Assembly: GCA_037039685.1 (NCBI GenBank)
Contig: JAWNGF010000010.1
Coordinates: 1,674,001 to 1,738,000 of the forward strand
DNA length: 64,000 nt
DNA from: Ceratobasidium sp. AG-K
Lineage: Eukaryota; Basidiomycota; Agaricomycetes; Cantharellales; Ceratobasidiaceae
Direction: 5' to 3'
Each line of letters begins with the position of its first letter. Position 1 is the stretch's first letter. This document shows positions 31,741 to 43,757 of the stretch, in pieces. The notes under the pieces are model-generated. The model was not told the DNA's origin. It made no database searches and saw only the letters and a list, made by a program, of their open reading frames with translations. Position numbers and translations under genes: made by a program.

Positions 31741-33016
31741 CATACGCACCAAACCTGTATTGCTCCATTGCTGGTACGCCATTCCCATCAAAGACAACAC
31801 CTCCGTCTCCAATATTTGCGAACCCAGCATCGGGTCCACCATAATCACCAAGCCCACCCTCCCACATCTCGCGCATAGCTTCCGCATATTCTACCTCTGC
31901 TTCTGCCGCCTCAGCAGCCATGGCTTCTTTCCCAAGCTCGCGCATAATCGCCGCATAATCGGACTCTGCATCATCTTGGCCATCGATTTCTGCAGCTGTC
32001 GCTTCCCGCTTGGCTTGAAGCTCAGCTTCGAAATTGAGGAGATCCCTTCGGTGTAATGAACTAGATTCGGTAGAGTCGTGTGAAGCAGATATTTTGTTCC
32101 ATACTCTGGTCAGAACTCAACACAAAGTGGCGAAGAATAAGGTCAGCAAGACTCACGCATCCATGTCCGTTGTTCCAGCAGAGTCGGCGTCCTTTTCCTT
32201 GGCCTCTTGCGTAATTTCCTCGAAACGGGCAAATGCTGCCTCGAATTCTGCATCCTGCGCTTTGGATTTGCCCTTGTCCATTGTCACGCCCGTTCCTTGC
32301 ATCATCGATGGCATATAACACCCAGTGGATAGCGTCGGGTGTGTAAACTGATTCATTGGCATATGCGATAGGGGCGAAGATACGGCTACACAATGGGGTC
32401 AAGGTGTTAATGTGACTATTAGCAATAAACTTTGGTGAGCACTTACGAGTCGCCTGCTTGCCCTCTGTCTGACCCGAGTTCCACTCCTGTAGCCAAGCAG
32501 ACGGACCAGGACTACTCGCGATCTTCATATTTGACATGGCCATCAAATCAGCGGGAGTACCCATCCTGCCTTTGCTTGCATTGAATGCCGCCTCAAAGTT
32601 GGCTTGAGTCGGGCCTGCTGCAAACTGGCCACCAGGAGTGCCAAGTCCAAATGCTTGAGGAGAGAACGGAAGAGACCTCGTAGAGGAAGGCCCTTGTTGA
32701 GCGAAAAACTCATTCGCATGTGAGAGATCTGTGGCAGAGGCGGAATGAGGGGATTGCGATGAGGGCAAGTGTTGAAGCTGGAGGTATGTGGTTAACCGCC
32801 TGCATCACTGCGAAACTAGTTTACTTGCCTGTCTGGAAGAGCTTCCGCCAATACGATCCTGTAGTATCAACACTCAATGAGAAAGCGAAATGGTGGTGAG
32901 ATCTCTTCACGTACCCGTTGGAACGGACCCTCTCGCTCCGTATGTTTTAGCATCTGTGAGAGCGGATTAGCATCTACGGCGCAATCTGCACCTGACATCA
33001 TTGCATTAAATGCCAT
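31741..33016 (-). pseudogene. pex5: PEX5 peroxisomal import receptor, N-terminal half only
   Basis: PEX5 binds PTS1 cargo in the cytosol through C-terminal TPR repeats and docks at the peroxisome through its disordered N-terminal half. The ATG at 33016 starts MAFNAMMSGADCAVDANPLS, with the conserved N-terminal Cys used for recycling, and continues QMLKHTEREGPFQR. Introns follow at about 32860-32910 and 32780-32830, then AWLQEWNSG (a W-x3-W/F-type motif), and after another intron DAEFEAAFARFEEITQEAKE. The last exon has EMWEGGLGDYGG and DGNGVPAMEQYRF, which in intact PEX5 leads into the TPR region. Here the homology stops near 31740 and STAND sequence begins. No TPR repeats occur in the window. 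The PEX5 exons themselves have no frameshift. The product could bind docking factors but not PTS1 cargo (inference). Confidence 0.82.
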
Positions 33017-33117
33017 TTTAAAAATATATCTTTCAGTTAAAAGTAAAGCAAGGTGGTGAACGTGTGTAAGGAGCACTTTCGGTCGGTTATTAATCCATAA
33101 GCGACACCGAAGCTAGG

Positions 33118-33123
33118 CACGTG
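33118..33123. promoter_or_regulatory. CACGTG upstream of pex5
   Basis: A perfect CACGTG followed by AT, 102 bp upstream of the pex5 start and about 160 bp beyond the stop of the RSM25 gene. Confidence 0.35.
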
Positions 33124-33284
33124 ATATTCACTCACGTCCAAATAGTTCCCGACGCTGTCAAAGCATGTGAATTCTTGCGAATCCAGTCACACGGGGTAAA
33201 TTACCTCGAGATTGGCTCATTTGTTTTCGCATAGTTTGTATATTAAATCCACTGCGTTCACAAACCACCCGAGCTCAGTAATGC

Positions 33285-34172
33285 CTACGCATCCGACGGA
33301 TTCGTTTCGCCGTCTGGCTCTCTGGCGTACGGTGTCACGCCCTCTTTCCACCGAGCAACATAATCCTGTCCCTGCGTCCAAGACCCAGGGAACTCGCTTG
33401 GAGGCTCCGAAGACCATTGCTTCCCTGATCCCGTAGCAGCGGCCCCACTTCCTTCACCAGTCTGCCAGCTCTTGAGTGCAGCCACCTCGAGCTCAAATCC
33501 TCGTTCAATCTCCGTAGGGCCAAACTGAGCTCCCATGGCCTCGGCTTCGAGAACAGCAACGGCGGTAGCAACACTGTGCTCAGAGCGAAGAGACCGGTAC
33601 TGCGCGACCGCTCTGGCATACGCTTCTGACAAGGGGGCGTTGTGGTTATCGTGGAGGTTCATCGTAAACTTGACTACACTAGCAAAGCAATTATGCGATC
33701 ATTAAACACCGATGTAAATCAGACAGTTAACTTACTCCTCAGGAGTTGGATTTCGCCCCCGCTGGCGTAATCTAGTCCATTCTTTACCAGAAATACCTCT
33801 GTTCACCTCGACGCCAGGTGCATTTTCGATCAGCGAACGAGGTCTGTATGCTTCAAAAGGGTGGTCCATGAAGAACTGTCGTCGTATGCGATCCTCTGGA
33901 TATTCGATTGCATCAACCTTAGGACGGGGAGTGCGAGAATGTTTCTGAGGCGTATGATGAGCATGCTGATGTGATGCATGTTTTGATTTAGGAAGGTCAT
34001 AGTCGGGACGCGAAGGTGGGGCTCGAGGAGGCAGAGGCAAAGGTGGATATGCGACGACAGCTGAGTACCATGCAGGGGGCTCCTTCAGAGAGCCCGATTG
34101 AAGAAGCCGAGATGTTGCTTCGTGAACTTGGCTAGCTATCCGTCGGGCATTCACGGCAAGTGTGGGCCGCAT
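33285..34172 (-). CDS. RSM25: Mitochondrial small-subunit ribosomal protein mS23 (Rsm25)
   Basis: mS23/Rsm25 is a structural protein of the mitochondrial small ribosomal subunit. The ATG at 34172 gives MRPTLAVNARRIASQVHEAT followed by LLQSGSLKEPPAWYSAVV and PPLPLPPRAPPSRPDYDLP, which match the N-terminus of fungal mS23. Next are IEYPEDRIRRQFFMDHPFEA and WTRLRQRGRNPTPE. A 57-bp intron (near 33677-33733) follows, then PLSEAYARAVAQYRSLRSEH and GPTEIERGFELEVAALKSW. The stop TAG is at 33285-33287. The spliced length is about 275 residues, within the range for fungi. It is divergent from the epoxide hydrolase gene, with 191 bp between start codons. Confidence 0.88.
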
Positions 34173-34363
34173 TTCGGGGAAGTTGACTTGTAGTGTAAAA
34201 TGAAAACTACTAAGCGCTGAGGATTTGGATAAACGCCCGGCGCCAAAACGCTCCCGGCTACCATATACGGTCCTCGAGGCTACGCCGTATATATGCTTTA
34301 GTAACGCCGAGATGACCATGGAAACATCTCTCCTCTAACCACAACCTACTGAGCCCTATTATT

Positions 34364-36103
34364 ATGGATTCCCACGAAGGCATCAAACCTTTCAGGATCT
34401 CTGTCTCCGACGAGCAACTGCGCGACCTCCATGCTAAACTTGAATTGACTCGACTCCCGGATGAGCTCGACCTTCCAGCCGGTAAAGAATGGGATTGGGG
34501 TATTCCACTGGCTGTAGTAAAGCCACTGGTCGAGTATTGGCGCACACAGTATGATTGGCGTGCCGTGGAAGAGCGCATCAACAGAACGTTGCCTCAGTTT
34601 ACCACCCAGCTCGAGTCTTCGAACCATGGAATCCAGGAAATTCATTTCGTGCATAAGCGATCTGATAACCCCTCTGCTACACCATTGCTCTTTGCACATG
34701 GGTGGCCAGGTAGTTTCCTCGAGGTAATGCCTAGCACATCAGTTAGAGGCAAGGGTTAACGAGTCCACCATTCCTGTAGGTATCGAAAATAATTGATGAT
34801 TTGACAAACCCCAAGGATCCAAAGCATCCTGCATTTCACGTTGTTGCGCCTTCGTATGTGCTTGGAACCAAATGGGATGCGTTGAGACAATATATCTGAT
34901 AACACTCCCATAGGCTTCCAGGCTTCGTGTTTTCTCAACGTGCGAGCACTCCAGGAATGGGCATTAAAGCGACAGCCGATTTGTTTGACAAATTGATGAT
35001 AAAGCTGGGGTACAAATATTACGTGTCTCAGGGAGGAGATTGGTGCGCGCATGACTCCCTCTGTAGCTCGTCACTAATGCTTGAGCCTTGACTAGGGGTT
35101 CAATGATTTGTCGAGCTCATGCGGTTTATCACCAAGATACCTGTCTTGGCACACATTCAAATCTGAACTTTGCGAATACTCCTACGGCCCTCAAAGCCCC
35201 ACTCATGATGCTGAAAACAGCTCTTGGGTTCGCTGGTCTCCCCGGTGGATATTCTAAGGAGGAAATCCAGGGCATCAAAGGAGCCAAAGAATTTCTGGAG
35301 ATAGGTTCAGGTTACTCCAAGATCCAGGGAACAAGGCCACAAGTAGGTACGAACCGAGTAAATATAGCTCTAGTTTGACCTTCTTTTATTTAGACTCTCG
35401 CTTTTGGATTGACCGGTGAGCGCATATACCAACTTCAGACCTGCATCCAGTCTGACACAGAGTAGATAGCCCCGTTGGCCTTCTCGCTTGGATTGGCGAA
35501 AAGCTCCACGTCTGGACGGACAACTATCCTTGGACGCCAGAAGAGTTTATTACATGGGTCATGCTGTAAGCTTTTTCGTCGGTGAACCGTACTTTTTTAA
35601 CGATCCATTCGGTTAGGTATTGGATAAATGGTAAGAAGGACTCTGGCCGGGAACAAAGTGTACTGAGTGTTGGATCTCAGGGCCTGCTGGAGGGCTGAGG
35701 TATTACAAAGAAACTTATGGGTTAGCCGGTAAGGGTACGCCCGAACGCGCGGAGCTGGAACGTCTGGCCTCCGGTTGGTCCTCTACACCACATGGGTTTT
35801 CGTGGTTTCCCAAGGAGGTGGTTTGTTTCCCGGTCGAGTAAGATTATTCTTGGCAGTAAATATTGATTTAAATTGTTAACCGTTAACCCAGGTGGAATAG
35901 TATAAATCAACCCCTATTGCACGCGAAGAAGCACAATCGGGGCGGCCACTTTGCTGCTTGGGAGGCGTAAGTGTTCCCTAGTCTCGGTTGAGGGGTATCC
36001 CACTTTGCTGACTTGAAACTCTAGTCCTGAACTGCTGGTCGAAGATATCCGAGACTTTGTCAAGCTCCTTCTCGAGAAAGAGCCGCGCTTGCGGAATGCC
36101 TAG
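34364..36103 (+). CDS. Epoxide hydrolase (alpha/beta hydrolase with EHN domain)
   Basis: Opens epoxide rings to diols, typically in detoxification or secondary metabolism. The ATG at 34364 starts the N-terminal epoxide hydrolase (EHN) domain ([20 protein letters not shown], then [17 protein letters not shown]). The oxyanion-hole motif HGWPGS is near 34698-34715. Spliced exons then give [20 protein letters not shown], the nucleophile elbow GGDWGS (split by an intron near 35040-35095), [20 protein letters not shown] and [11 protein letters not shown] with the catalytic His. The end is [12 protein letters not shown] with TAG at 36101-36103. About eight small introns are required. All three catalytic motifs are present and the gene appears intact, about 420 residues. 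Confidence 0.9.
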
Positions 36104-36618
36104 ATGAAATACATGAGCGATGTACCACTTCCATGTAATGTAAATGAAAGTAAAAGTCCCTCCTAGCGGCAGACTATTGTGTTATGTTCATCGTACGTCG
36201 ACTGCTTGTTATAAGTGCAACGCCGAGCGCGAAGTGTTATGTATTTTCGTGGTACTTTATGTGAGCGCGTTTGAATATGTCTTGTGCGGGTGGTGCTCGA
36301 TCGCGATTCGCCTCCCTAATCGGCCACCATCCAACGTCAATAAGCTAGCTTAGCCGACTGGTTTCAGACGTGGCGACCGACGTGGACATAGTTTTCAACG
36401 GTCACAAATCACAAATGTCGCGATTAGTGTCCGAGTCCCAACACGCGAGAGCACAGAAGCTCTTCAAGTCGCATTTCAACACACTAAAGTAACACGGTGA
36501 TTTGAAAGAGGTTAATAGCGACAAACCCCCGCGTGGCAAGATACTAGATTACACAACACTACTATACCCTAACCTCTGTCCATATACCCATTCTCTATCG
36601 TATTCGACACCCTAGTGC
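36104..36618. other. Intergenic between convergent genes, no gene seen
   Basis: Downstream of both the epoxide hydrolase (plus) and Rab5 (minus) genes. Probably both 3' untranslated regions. No coding signal. Confidence 0.5.
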
Positions 36619-37778
36619 TTAGCAGTTGCACGCTTCACCCGGGCCAGCTGCGTTCTGTGTCTTGTTCAGATCCACGCCACGTTTCGCGCCCGGAGCGGCG
36701 GAACGAGCGGATGCCGGAGGTGGCGCCGAAAGAGGGAGTTTCCGCGCTAAGAGTAGGGTAAGCATTGAGCTGGATACAAAGTAGCGGACGTACCAATCGA
36801 GCCAAAGATGTCCGCTACGCCCTCTCCGGACTTTGCACTAGTCTCTCCCCACATCAATCCCTCCTCATCGGCGTATTTCTTAGCTTCCTATGGTTGGGGA
36901 AGAACACGTAAGGACCTGTCACTCAAAATGACGTGGGACGTGCTCACCTCCTGGGTGACTTGCCTGCGCGCGGCAAGGTCAGACTTGTTACCGCACAGCG
37001 CAATGACGATAGATGGGTCGGCTTGGCGCTGTAGTTCGCGGATCCATGTCTTTGCCTTGTCCAATGAGGCCTAGGGAGCGCAATTAGGCAATTCGAGGAA
37101 GAAAAAGCATGTGGGCGCACCTGCTGGGTGATATCATAAACCACCACGGCACAGTGTGCGTTACGATAGTACATTGGTGCCTGCTCCACCAAAAAATGAC
37201 ATCATGGAGCGCCAATTAGGGGTCGATTGCCTCCCGAATTAAGATAGCGTCCGACTTACGAGTGACTAGAATAGTGGGAAATCATGTTAGCATAGTCGCC
37301 ACAGCAGGATAATACCGATGGCACGGACCTTGTATCTCTCCTGACCCGCCGTGTCCCTTTATTCACCACATCCGATTGAGCACGAGCCGAGCGTTTTCAG
37401 AGTGCAACTTACCATATCTCAAACTTGACTACTGTCTGATCTTCAAGTGTTACTGTTTGGGTGAGGAAAGCGGCTTATCGAAGAAGCGATGAGAGCGTGA
37501 TTGCACAGCAAAAGCCGGATGTGCGTACCTCCAATAGTGCTCTCCCTGTAGTCGTCGAATTGATCTTTAACAAAGCGGAGTACGAGACTAGGCGTTGGTT
37601 CAGCACAGTGTAAGGTATAGACATTGGCACAGAGATGCGTACCTCGACTTTCCGACAGCCGACTCGCCTGATTCCGCAGCGACAAAAGTAGGTTAGCCAC
37701 AACGTCACTTGTACCCAGGATATATATATGTATCTACGCACCGAGCAAAACAAGCTTGTACTGGAGTTGGCGGGACAT
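36619..37778 (-). CDS. ypt5: Rab5-type small GTPase (Ypt5/Vps21)
   Basis: Rab5 GTPases control early endosome fusion and vacuolar protein sorting. The ATG at 37778 gives [13 protein letters not shown]. The P-loop GESAVGKSS is completed across an intron, then [19 protein letters not shown], switch [44 protein letters not shown] and ETSAKSGEG. The protein ends GEACNC, a CxC prenylation signal, with TAA at 36619-36621. AAFLTQ plus SL-APMYY is Rab5-specific. About eight introns split about 200 codons. The residues Ser-Leu of switch II come from an exon of only 6 nt (37260-37265). Most fungal Rab5 proteins have a somewhat longer N-terminus, so a further upstream exon is possible. Confidence 0.9.
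37260..37265 (-). other. ypt5: Six-nucleotide microexon of the Rab5 gene
   Basis: On the minus strand TCACTC lies between TTCTAG (acceptor) and GTAAGT (donor). It supplies Ser-Leu between ERYK and APMYY, as in all Rab5 proteins. Without it switch II would lack two conserved residues. Confidence 0.7.
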
Positions 37779-38163
37779 CTGTAGCAGGAACTAGCGCGGT
37801 AGACAGTCGTGGTTGTGTGCAAAACGGTGTGATTCTGGGCTGGCGCTTGTGGCAAGCATGAGGTAAGCGTGCTCGGGGTCCTTGTGCACCAAAACCTGTT
37901 CTCAACCGTCATCATCGACTGTTTACTTTACTATCTTACGCCTTTGACGTGTTGCACACACCGCAAGACCTCGCAGACAGATTGAGACACATCGTTGAAC
38001 ACTGCTCAGTCTCTCCCACGAAAACACGCAAGTTCAAAGTCGGCGAAAATTTACCGTGAGGAACATCACCAGAGGCGACCTTGTTATTACACTCGGCACA
38101 CCCCGTTGTCTAAGTGTATCGTTCTAAGGAATTGCTAAGACTCGTATCGCAACCATTTCAGAC
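37779..38163. other. Divergent promoter region of Rab5 and the Mei2-like gene
   Basis: A 385-bp gap between the start codons of the Rab5 gene (minus) and the Mei2-like gene (plus). It may hold 5' untranslated regions or an unrecognised Rab5 first exon. No clear TATA box. Confidence 0.45.
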
Positions 38164-40734
38164 ATGAACGGCCGTCATCATCCGTATGGAGGTTACGACT
38201 CAGAGCCTCGGCGCCGCGGAGGATCGCCCGGCTCAGACAGACATTTTGACTCGGAGGGGGGAGGAAGGGGACGAGGGAGGGGGCGTGGAAGAGGGCGTGG
38301 CAGAGGCGGCCACACAGCCTATGCTGATTACGAGCAATCGTATGATGGCCCTCATAACAATGGTCCATCTGACCCTTACTTCAATGGCCCCACCTCGTCT
38401 GGATATCATGAGAACGCAGCTGGTGCAGGAGGATACAGCGAAGACCGCGGTGGATATGGCGGTGGCAACGAAGGTACGCTACTTGAGATTACAATGCCTT
38501 TTCCATCGACTTTCCCAGACACCTCGTAAGAACACATGCCGGACACTGAGTTATTGCGAGATGTCAAAGAAACGTATTCTGAACACTCGAGCAATCCTAC
38601 CGTTCTAATTTTGAGCTTTCCCACTTGATGCTTTATCCTCAATCGCGCTTTCGGCTGGGATCCTGATGCTCACACTGGTGCGGTATAGATTATGGTGATC
38701 GAAGGGGTCGAGGGCGCGGACGCGGCCGTGGCGGGTTTCGTGGAGGCGATAGCCACAATGAAGATCGTGATTCAGGTCGTGGAGGATACCGTGGAGGCCG
38801 TGCACCACGCCCACCCAGAGACGACGCAGTTCACGACAGCTTGATTGAACAGAGGATTAAGCGTGAAAGACCCTGCCGCACGTTGTTCATCCGCAACATC
38901 AAGGTCCGTTGGCGCCACCAGCTCCCTGTGCTTCATCGCTGACGATCGTACAGTATGAGACTGATAGTACTAGCGTAAGAAGACAGTTTGAAGAGTTTGG
39001 TGAGATCAAAACATTCTTCGATCTGATCGCAAATCGAGGCATGGTGTTTGTCACTTATGTGAGTATTTTGCTATGACCATTTTGAGCATTGTTATCTAAA
39101 TGTTCGTCAAAACCAGTATGATGTGCGCGCCGCGGAGCGTGCCCGTGAGAGACTCCAAGATAGTGAGATATCGGGTCGCCCAATCGATGTTCATTACAGT
39201 CTTCCTCGCGGAGACGAGCAAGCAGGCCGCTGTGAGCGCGACAAGAATCAGGTAAATACTATTCCTGGTTTGTGACACATATGATGATCCAAACTATGCT
39301 ACTTTAGGGAACATTACTTGTGACACTACGTCAATCAAACCAGTCGATTGATGACCATGAGCTGCGTCGACTATTCCAACGCTTTGGAGACGTGAAGCAA
39401 ATCAACCTGGTTGACGGACGGAGCGAGTACGTCGGGCTTGTTCGATGTCTTCCAGAGTGCTGACCCTTAGTTTACAGTCAACGACTACTCGAAATGTACG
39501 ACAGTCGAGTAAGTACAACGGCTGCTAGCTATCATCCCCTGTTAACGCGCTTCTAGGCTATGGAGACTGCACACGACCACCTCCAAGGCAAGCACCTGCA
39601 AGATGGTCTAATGGATATCGAGTTTGCTTGGGACGTACCTGAAACGCCACTTCCCCCTGGTCCTACACCTGGATCCAAGTAAGTGTCATTATTGCATTCC
39701 TTTGAAAGCACGCCAACGTCAAGCCACAGGCGCCAAGTCGAGGAGCGTGAGTACGGCCGAGACTCTGATTCACACCCCAGAGGACGTGGAAGAGGCAGAG
39801 GCCGTGGCGGACACCGAGGCGAGTATGATGAACGTGAAAGAGACCGCAGCTGGGATCGTGAGCGCCGGCGGTCGCGCAGCCCTCGCGGGGACCGCGATCG
39901 GGACCGTGAAAGGGACAGAGACGGCTTTGGGGCTCGAAGGGGAAGTAGGTTTGACTATGACGAAGGCCGTGGCAGTGGCCGAGGAAGCTATGCTTCTCCG
40001 CCGCGAGACACTGGTTATCACAACAACGGCGGAGCTAGTGGGTATGGGCCGCCCAGCGCCAATGCAGCTCAACCAGTGAGTCAGACAAATATTGGTGATG
40101 AACTTCGTTCCCTGACTTGATTCCCGCCGAACAGCCAGCGGACGACCGCCTTGAACAAGCCAAGAAAGTGCAGCAGCTTCTCGCAGCTCTCAAACAGCCC
40201 CAGACAGGAGCAACGCCTCCCCCTGCCGCAGCACCCCTGCCTAACAGTGCCCCTCATTCAAACCCGTACGCATACCCGCCTCCCCCATCTGCGATGCCTC
40301 CCTTCCCACCAACGGGGTATCCTGCACCCCCGCAAGCTTCGTCAGGGTACCCGCCGCCTCCCGCAGCTCCAACAGGGTACCAATCCTATGCGCCCCCTCC
40401 CCCAGCACCCACAAACCAGCCCTCTGCACTGGCAGGTCTCCCTCCCAGCGTGTTGGCGCTACTTCAACAAGCTTCTGCGGCGCAAGTATCTCCCCCGCAG
40501 CAGCAGCAGCCTGTACCAAACATGTACAGCATGCAAGGGTACGGCGGGTATGCCCCGCCTCCGCCCCAACCCCAGCCCCATCAACCACCCCAGTCTCAGT
40601 CGCCTCCCGCCCAGGCCGGACAGACCCCTCAGGCAATGCAACAGTTGATGGCGCTTTTGGTACGTGCATCTCGGTGATACGTGTTGTTTGTGTGCTAACT
40701 AGGGGGTTTTAGTCTGCGCACAAGCGAACATAGT
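38164..40734 (+). CDS. Mei2-like RNA-binding protein with two RRMs and RGG repeats
   Basis: Mei2-like proteins bind RNA and, in fission yeast, drive meiosis. The role in basidiomycetes is unknown. The ATG at 38164 starts a Gly/Arg-rich region (GRGRGRGRGRGRGRGGHT). After introns come RRM1 (RTLFIRNIKYETD, EFGEIKTFFDLIANRGMVFV, YYDVRAAERARERL) and a tandem RRM2 (GTLLVTLRQSNQSIDDHELR, RFGDVKQINLV, LLEMYDSRAMETAHDHLQGK), in the close spacing typical of Mei2 RRM1-RRM2. An RS/RD/RGG-rich segment (near 39740-40070) and a long Pro/Gln-rich tail with LPPSVLALLQQASAAQ follow. The last intron precedes SAHKRT and TAG at 40732-40734. The third, C-terminal RRM of plant and yeast Mei2 is absent. About ten introns. 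The length is about 700 residues. Confidence 0.82.
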
Positions 40735-41056
40735 ACAGACAATACCAACCAAAGATCTCATGCGTTTGTATACAAGACCAACCGCGAGGGACCCACAGTC
40801 CCTTGGTATTTATCCTTTCGGCCGTTTCTTAGTTGATTCTTTATATAAATATTCGTGTTTCGATAAATACATTTTGGGCGTCGTTCTCAAAGCCACTGCA
40901 CCCAAGCTTAAGGCCTTCATCAAAGCGGATTTGAGTATGGTTCAATCATAATATAATCAAGATATCAGTGTGCTCGTACGTGTAGGAGGCTATTGATACA
41001 TCGGTTTCTAGATAGTTATTATTCGTGTATGCAGTTAGATATGTGGGTATACGCTA
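40735..41056. other. Intergenic between convergent genes, no gene seen
   Basis: The shared 3' region of the Mei2-like (plus) and GRAM-domain (minus) genes. AT-rich, no coding signal. Confidence 0.5.
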
Positions 41057-43757
41057 TCACGGCACTTTCTTCCATCTCCTTCCACCCCAGCCAACAAGCT
41101 TTCCAAATATTTCGTCGCGGCTTGGGATAAATCTGAAAACACTCTCCTTCTCGTCCCCTTGGTCGCCCAAGTAACGGACTCGCAGACCATCTAGGGGCAA
41201 GGTCAGTCACCTCACTAAAATTAAACAGAGATAATGCCTACTTGTTCGACCAGTTTTCTTTACACCCCGGATATTCTCGAGAGGAATTTGCATGCTAGGG
41301 GTGCTTGTCAACAATGGGGTGAAACTAATTCCCTGTGAGCTGAGGCTCAGAGTTCCGGGTACCGCTTTATGATTGGCCGGTACAGCTGTAGGTAATGTAA
41401 GTCTCAAGATTCAAATCAATGATAGAATAGGCGTACTCTGAGGGGCACCAATGCTCTGCAACGACACATTTGAATCGTCCTAAGGGACCATCACGACGGG
41501 CATTAGCCTCCAGCCAAATTTCAGCTGACCACGATGATACACACCTGGTTGCGCGCCAACAAATCTGCCGTGCTCTGCTCGACCCGGTTTTTCAGCCTGC
41601 CCAAAGTACCCACTGGCGCAGCAGGCTCGCCCATGGCAGCAGTAGCTCGCTCAGTTGCAGCTACAGTCTCCTTCTCGTTGGCTTCCTTGCGCATACTATC
41701 CACATCTTGATCGGGTGATGCGACATCCCACTCGACGTCATCATCCTCAGGCCCTTTTCCAGCGACCGAGTCTACGCTCATATTAGCAAGGAAGCGCCTC
41801 GCTCGGCCGTGCTCTCGCCCGCCGCGACGGGATGCTGGGAGTACGCTCTCGCCGTTGGCGACTCTGATGCTCATGAGACTCATTGCGTATTCAGCATCGG
41901 TAGGAACATCGAAGAATGGAGGCGGGAGGCTAAAATCCCATCCAAGGGTTAGCAACGCGAGCTTGGCTTCGAATATTGAGAAACGCACCGCTTCCTATCC
42001 TCGGGCGGAATAGCGAGAATGACGGGAACTGCAAACCAGTAGAGTATGCCAATTATAGCATATGTGATCTTGGCAAGCCACTGTGCAGGAGTGAGAGCCG
42101 TAAACAAAACAATGATCGTAAGGACCAATGAGTACATGCGCGACGATTGCTCCCTGCGCCATAAGAACAGGCTGAAAGCAGCACGTGAGCATATGTCCGA
42201 GACAATACTGCATGCAATACTCACTTTCTAACGCGTTCGTGAAGATCGGCAATCTCTTCTAGAGCTTTCACCATGCCCGTTCTCCAGTCTTCATCCTCTT
42301 CTCGGCGTCGCTGGGCTTTGGTCTCCTCATCTTCCTCTTCGGCCAAGCCTACTTGAGAGGCCATGGCTTCCCCGGCATTTTTGACCTTCTCTTTGCCCTT
42401 TTTGCTTTTGCCTTTGGTGACGGTCCGAACGAGCTTCCACATATCTCGTATGCCCATATCGCCGCCGCCCTGGCCAACTCCTGGAATCGGTCCTGTGCCC
42501 AGAAAGCTCGTAGCTGCCCCCTGACCCTCCATTGCGTCGCTCAACTGGTTCGCTTCACGGGCAAGCCTACGTCGCTCTCTGAGTTCTTTGACGTTTGGAT
42601 GTGGGAATATTCGGCGCCGGAGCAGTGAACATAAGACCTTGCCCAAGAGCGCAGGAAGCAACAAGTTGAAATACCAAAATGTCCACCAGGCTGCGCACAC
42701 ACGAGCGCTTCGGTACCAGTCAGTCCAAGTCGCGAGTTTGGCGAGGTCTGCGAAAAAGGGCGCATAAACTGGGTATGTAGACACGTAAACTCTCTGGCCA
42801 GCTAGACGAACGGAGGATATTGTAAATTTGGAAGGGGGAGAAATTGGTGCGGGAGGGAGCTTTGGGATGAGCCAAGCAGCAACGCGAGCTGAAAGATACG
42901 TGGGCTGATTACGGGGGTGTGACAAAGGTTGATTCCCTTGCGAGACGGGGGATTGCTCCGGGGTAGTGGCAGCAGTATTTGGCACACTTGGGACATCAGT
43001 CGAGCTATGGTTGAGATAGGTTCAGGGCTCGTCAACGTCCGTTTCGGCGTCCGAATCTTCGATGGCAATGACGTCCGTATCAAGGGACTGTTCATCAGTG
43101 TTACTTGAGCGCAAGACGGTAGCCTTCTTGGGTTTCTTGCCACCGGCGGATGGAGCCAGTGTAACTTCTGTCACATACTATAGGAAATTAGTCGGCTATG
43201 CTTTACAATTACCAGACTGGGGCTTACCTTGGAAAATACAGTAAGAAAACGCTCGATTTCTTCGTCATCGTATAATCTTCTGAGCTGAGAATAAGTTAGT
43301 TTGTGTTCTTCTTCGTCTTCATCAGATTCAAATCCCTCGGCGCGATGAAAGGTTCGGGCTGAGGCAATGTCGCTCTGAGCATCAAGTGGATGAACTTTAT
43401 CCACAGATATGGAGGTATCTCCCTGGAGTGCTGTAGCGGGGGGGTATTTTCCGGAATCAATATCTCCGCCACCGGGCTGAACGGAAGTTGTCGTGTCAAT
43501 CGAGAGCTGGGATTCCCCTATGCGTGTAAAATTAAACAACCATTTCAACCAGAATAGAAAGCGATAAATGACGTACCACCCTGCGTGGGTATTGGCTCCC
43601 CAACGAAATCTCTCGCTACACACGGTTCGGCTGCCGCTGGTCGTGGCTGGTCTAGACTTTGTGGATCCACGGCGTCGTCCGTAGCATCGTCCGTCCCATG
43701 CCCTCGTCCCCTAAACACATCTTTGAGAGGCGCAATAATCTTGCTAGCCGATGGCAT
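41057..43757 (-). CDS. GRAM-domain membrane protein (GRAMD4-like), with an in-frame TGA in the linker
   Basis: GRAM domains are PH-like lipid-binding modules on membrane proteins, often at organelle contact sites. From the ATG at 43757 there is a disordered N-terminus (MPSASKIIAPLKDVFRGRG) and LTYSQLRRLYDDEEIERFL. A middle region has hydrophobic segments (WWTFWYFNLLLPALLGKVL and later SLVLTIIVLFTAL, ITYAIIGILYWFAVPVIL). The C-terminal GRAM fold is GTLSLSSQGISFTPLL, MQIPLENIRGVKKTG and VRYLGDQGDEKESVFRF, with TGA at 41057-41059. At 43022-43024 a TGA interrupts the same frame just after DVDEP. No GT-AG intron that keeps the frame removes it. Either two adjacent genes exist here or the stop is a recent mutation or sequence error. 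Protein size without the stop is about 750 residues. Confidence 0.7.

Noticed and set aside
37440..37550. Apparent loss of the Rab5 effector loop residues AAFLTQ.
   Set aside because: An earlier acceptor (ATAAG before CCGCTTTC) puts these residues back in the exon, and the reading frame is kept.
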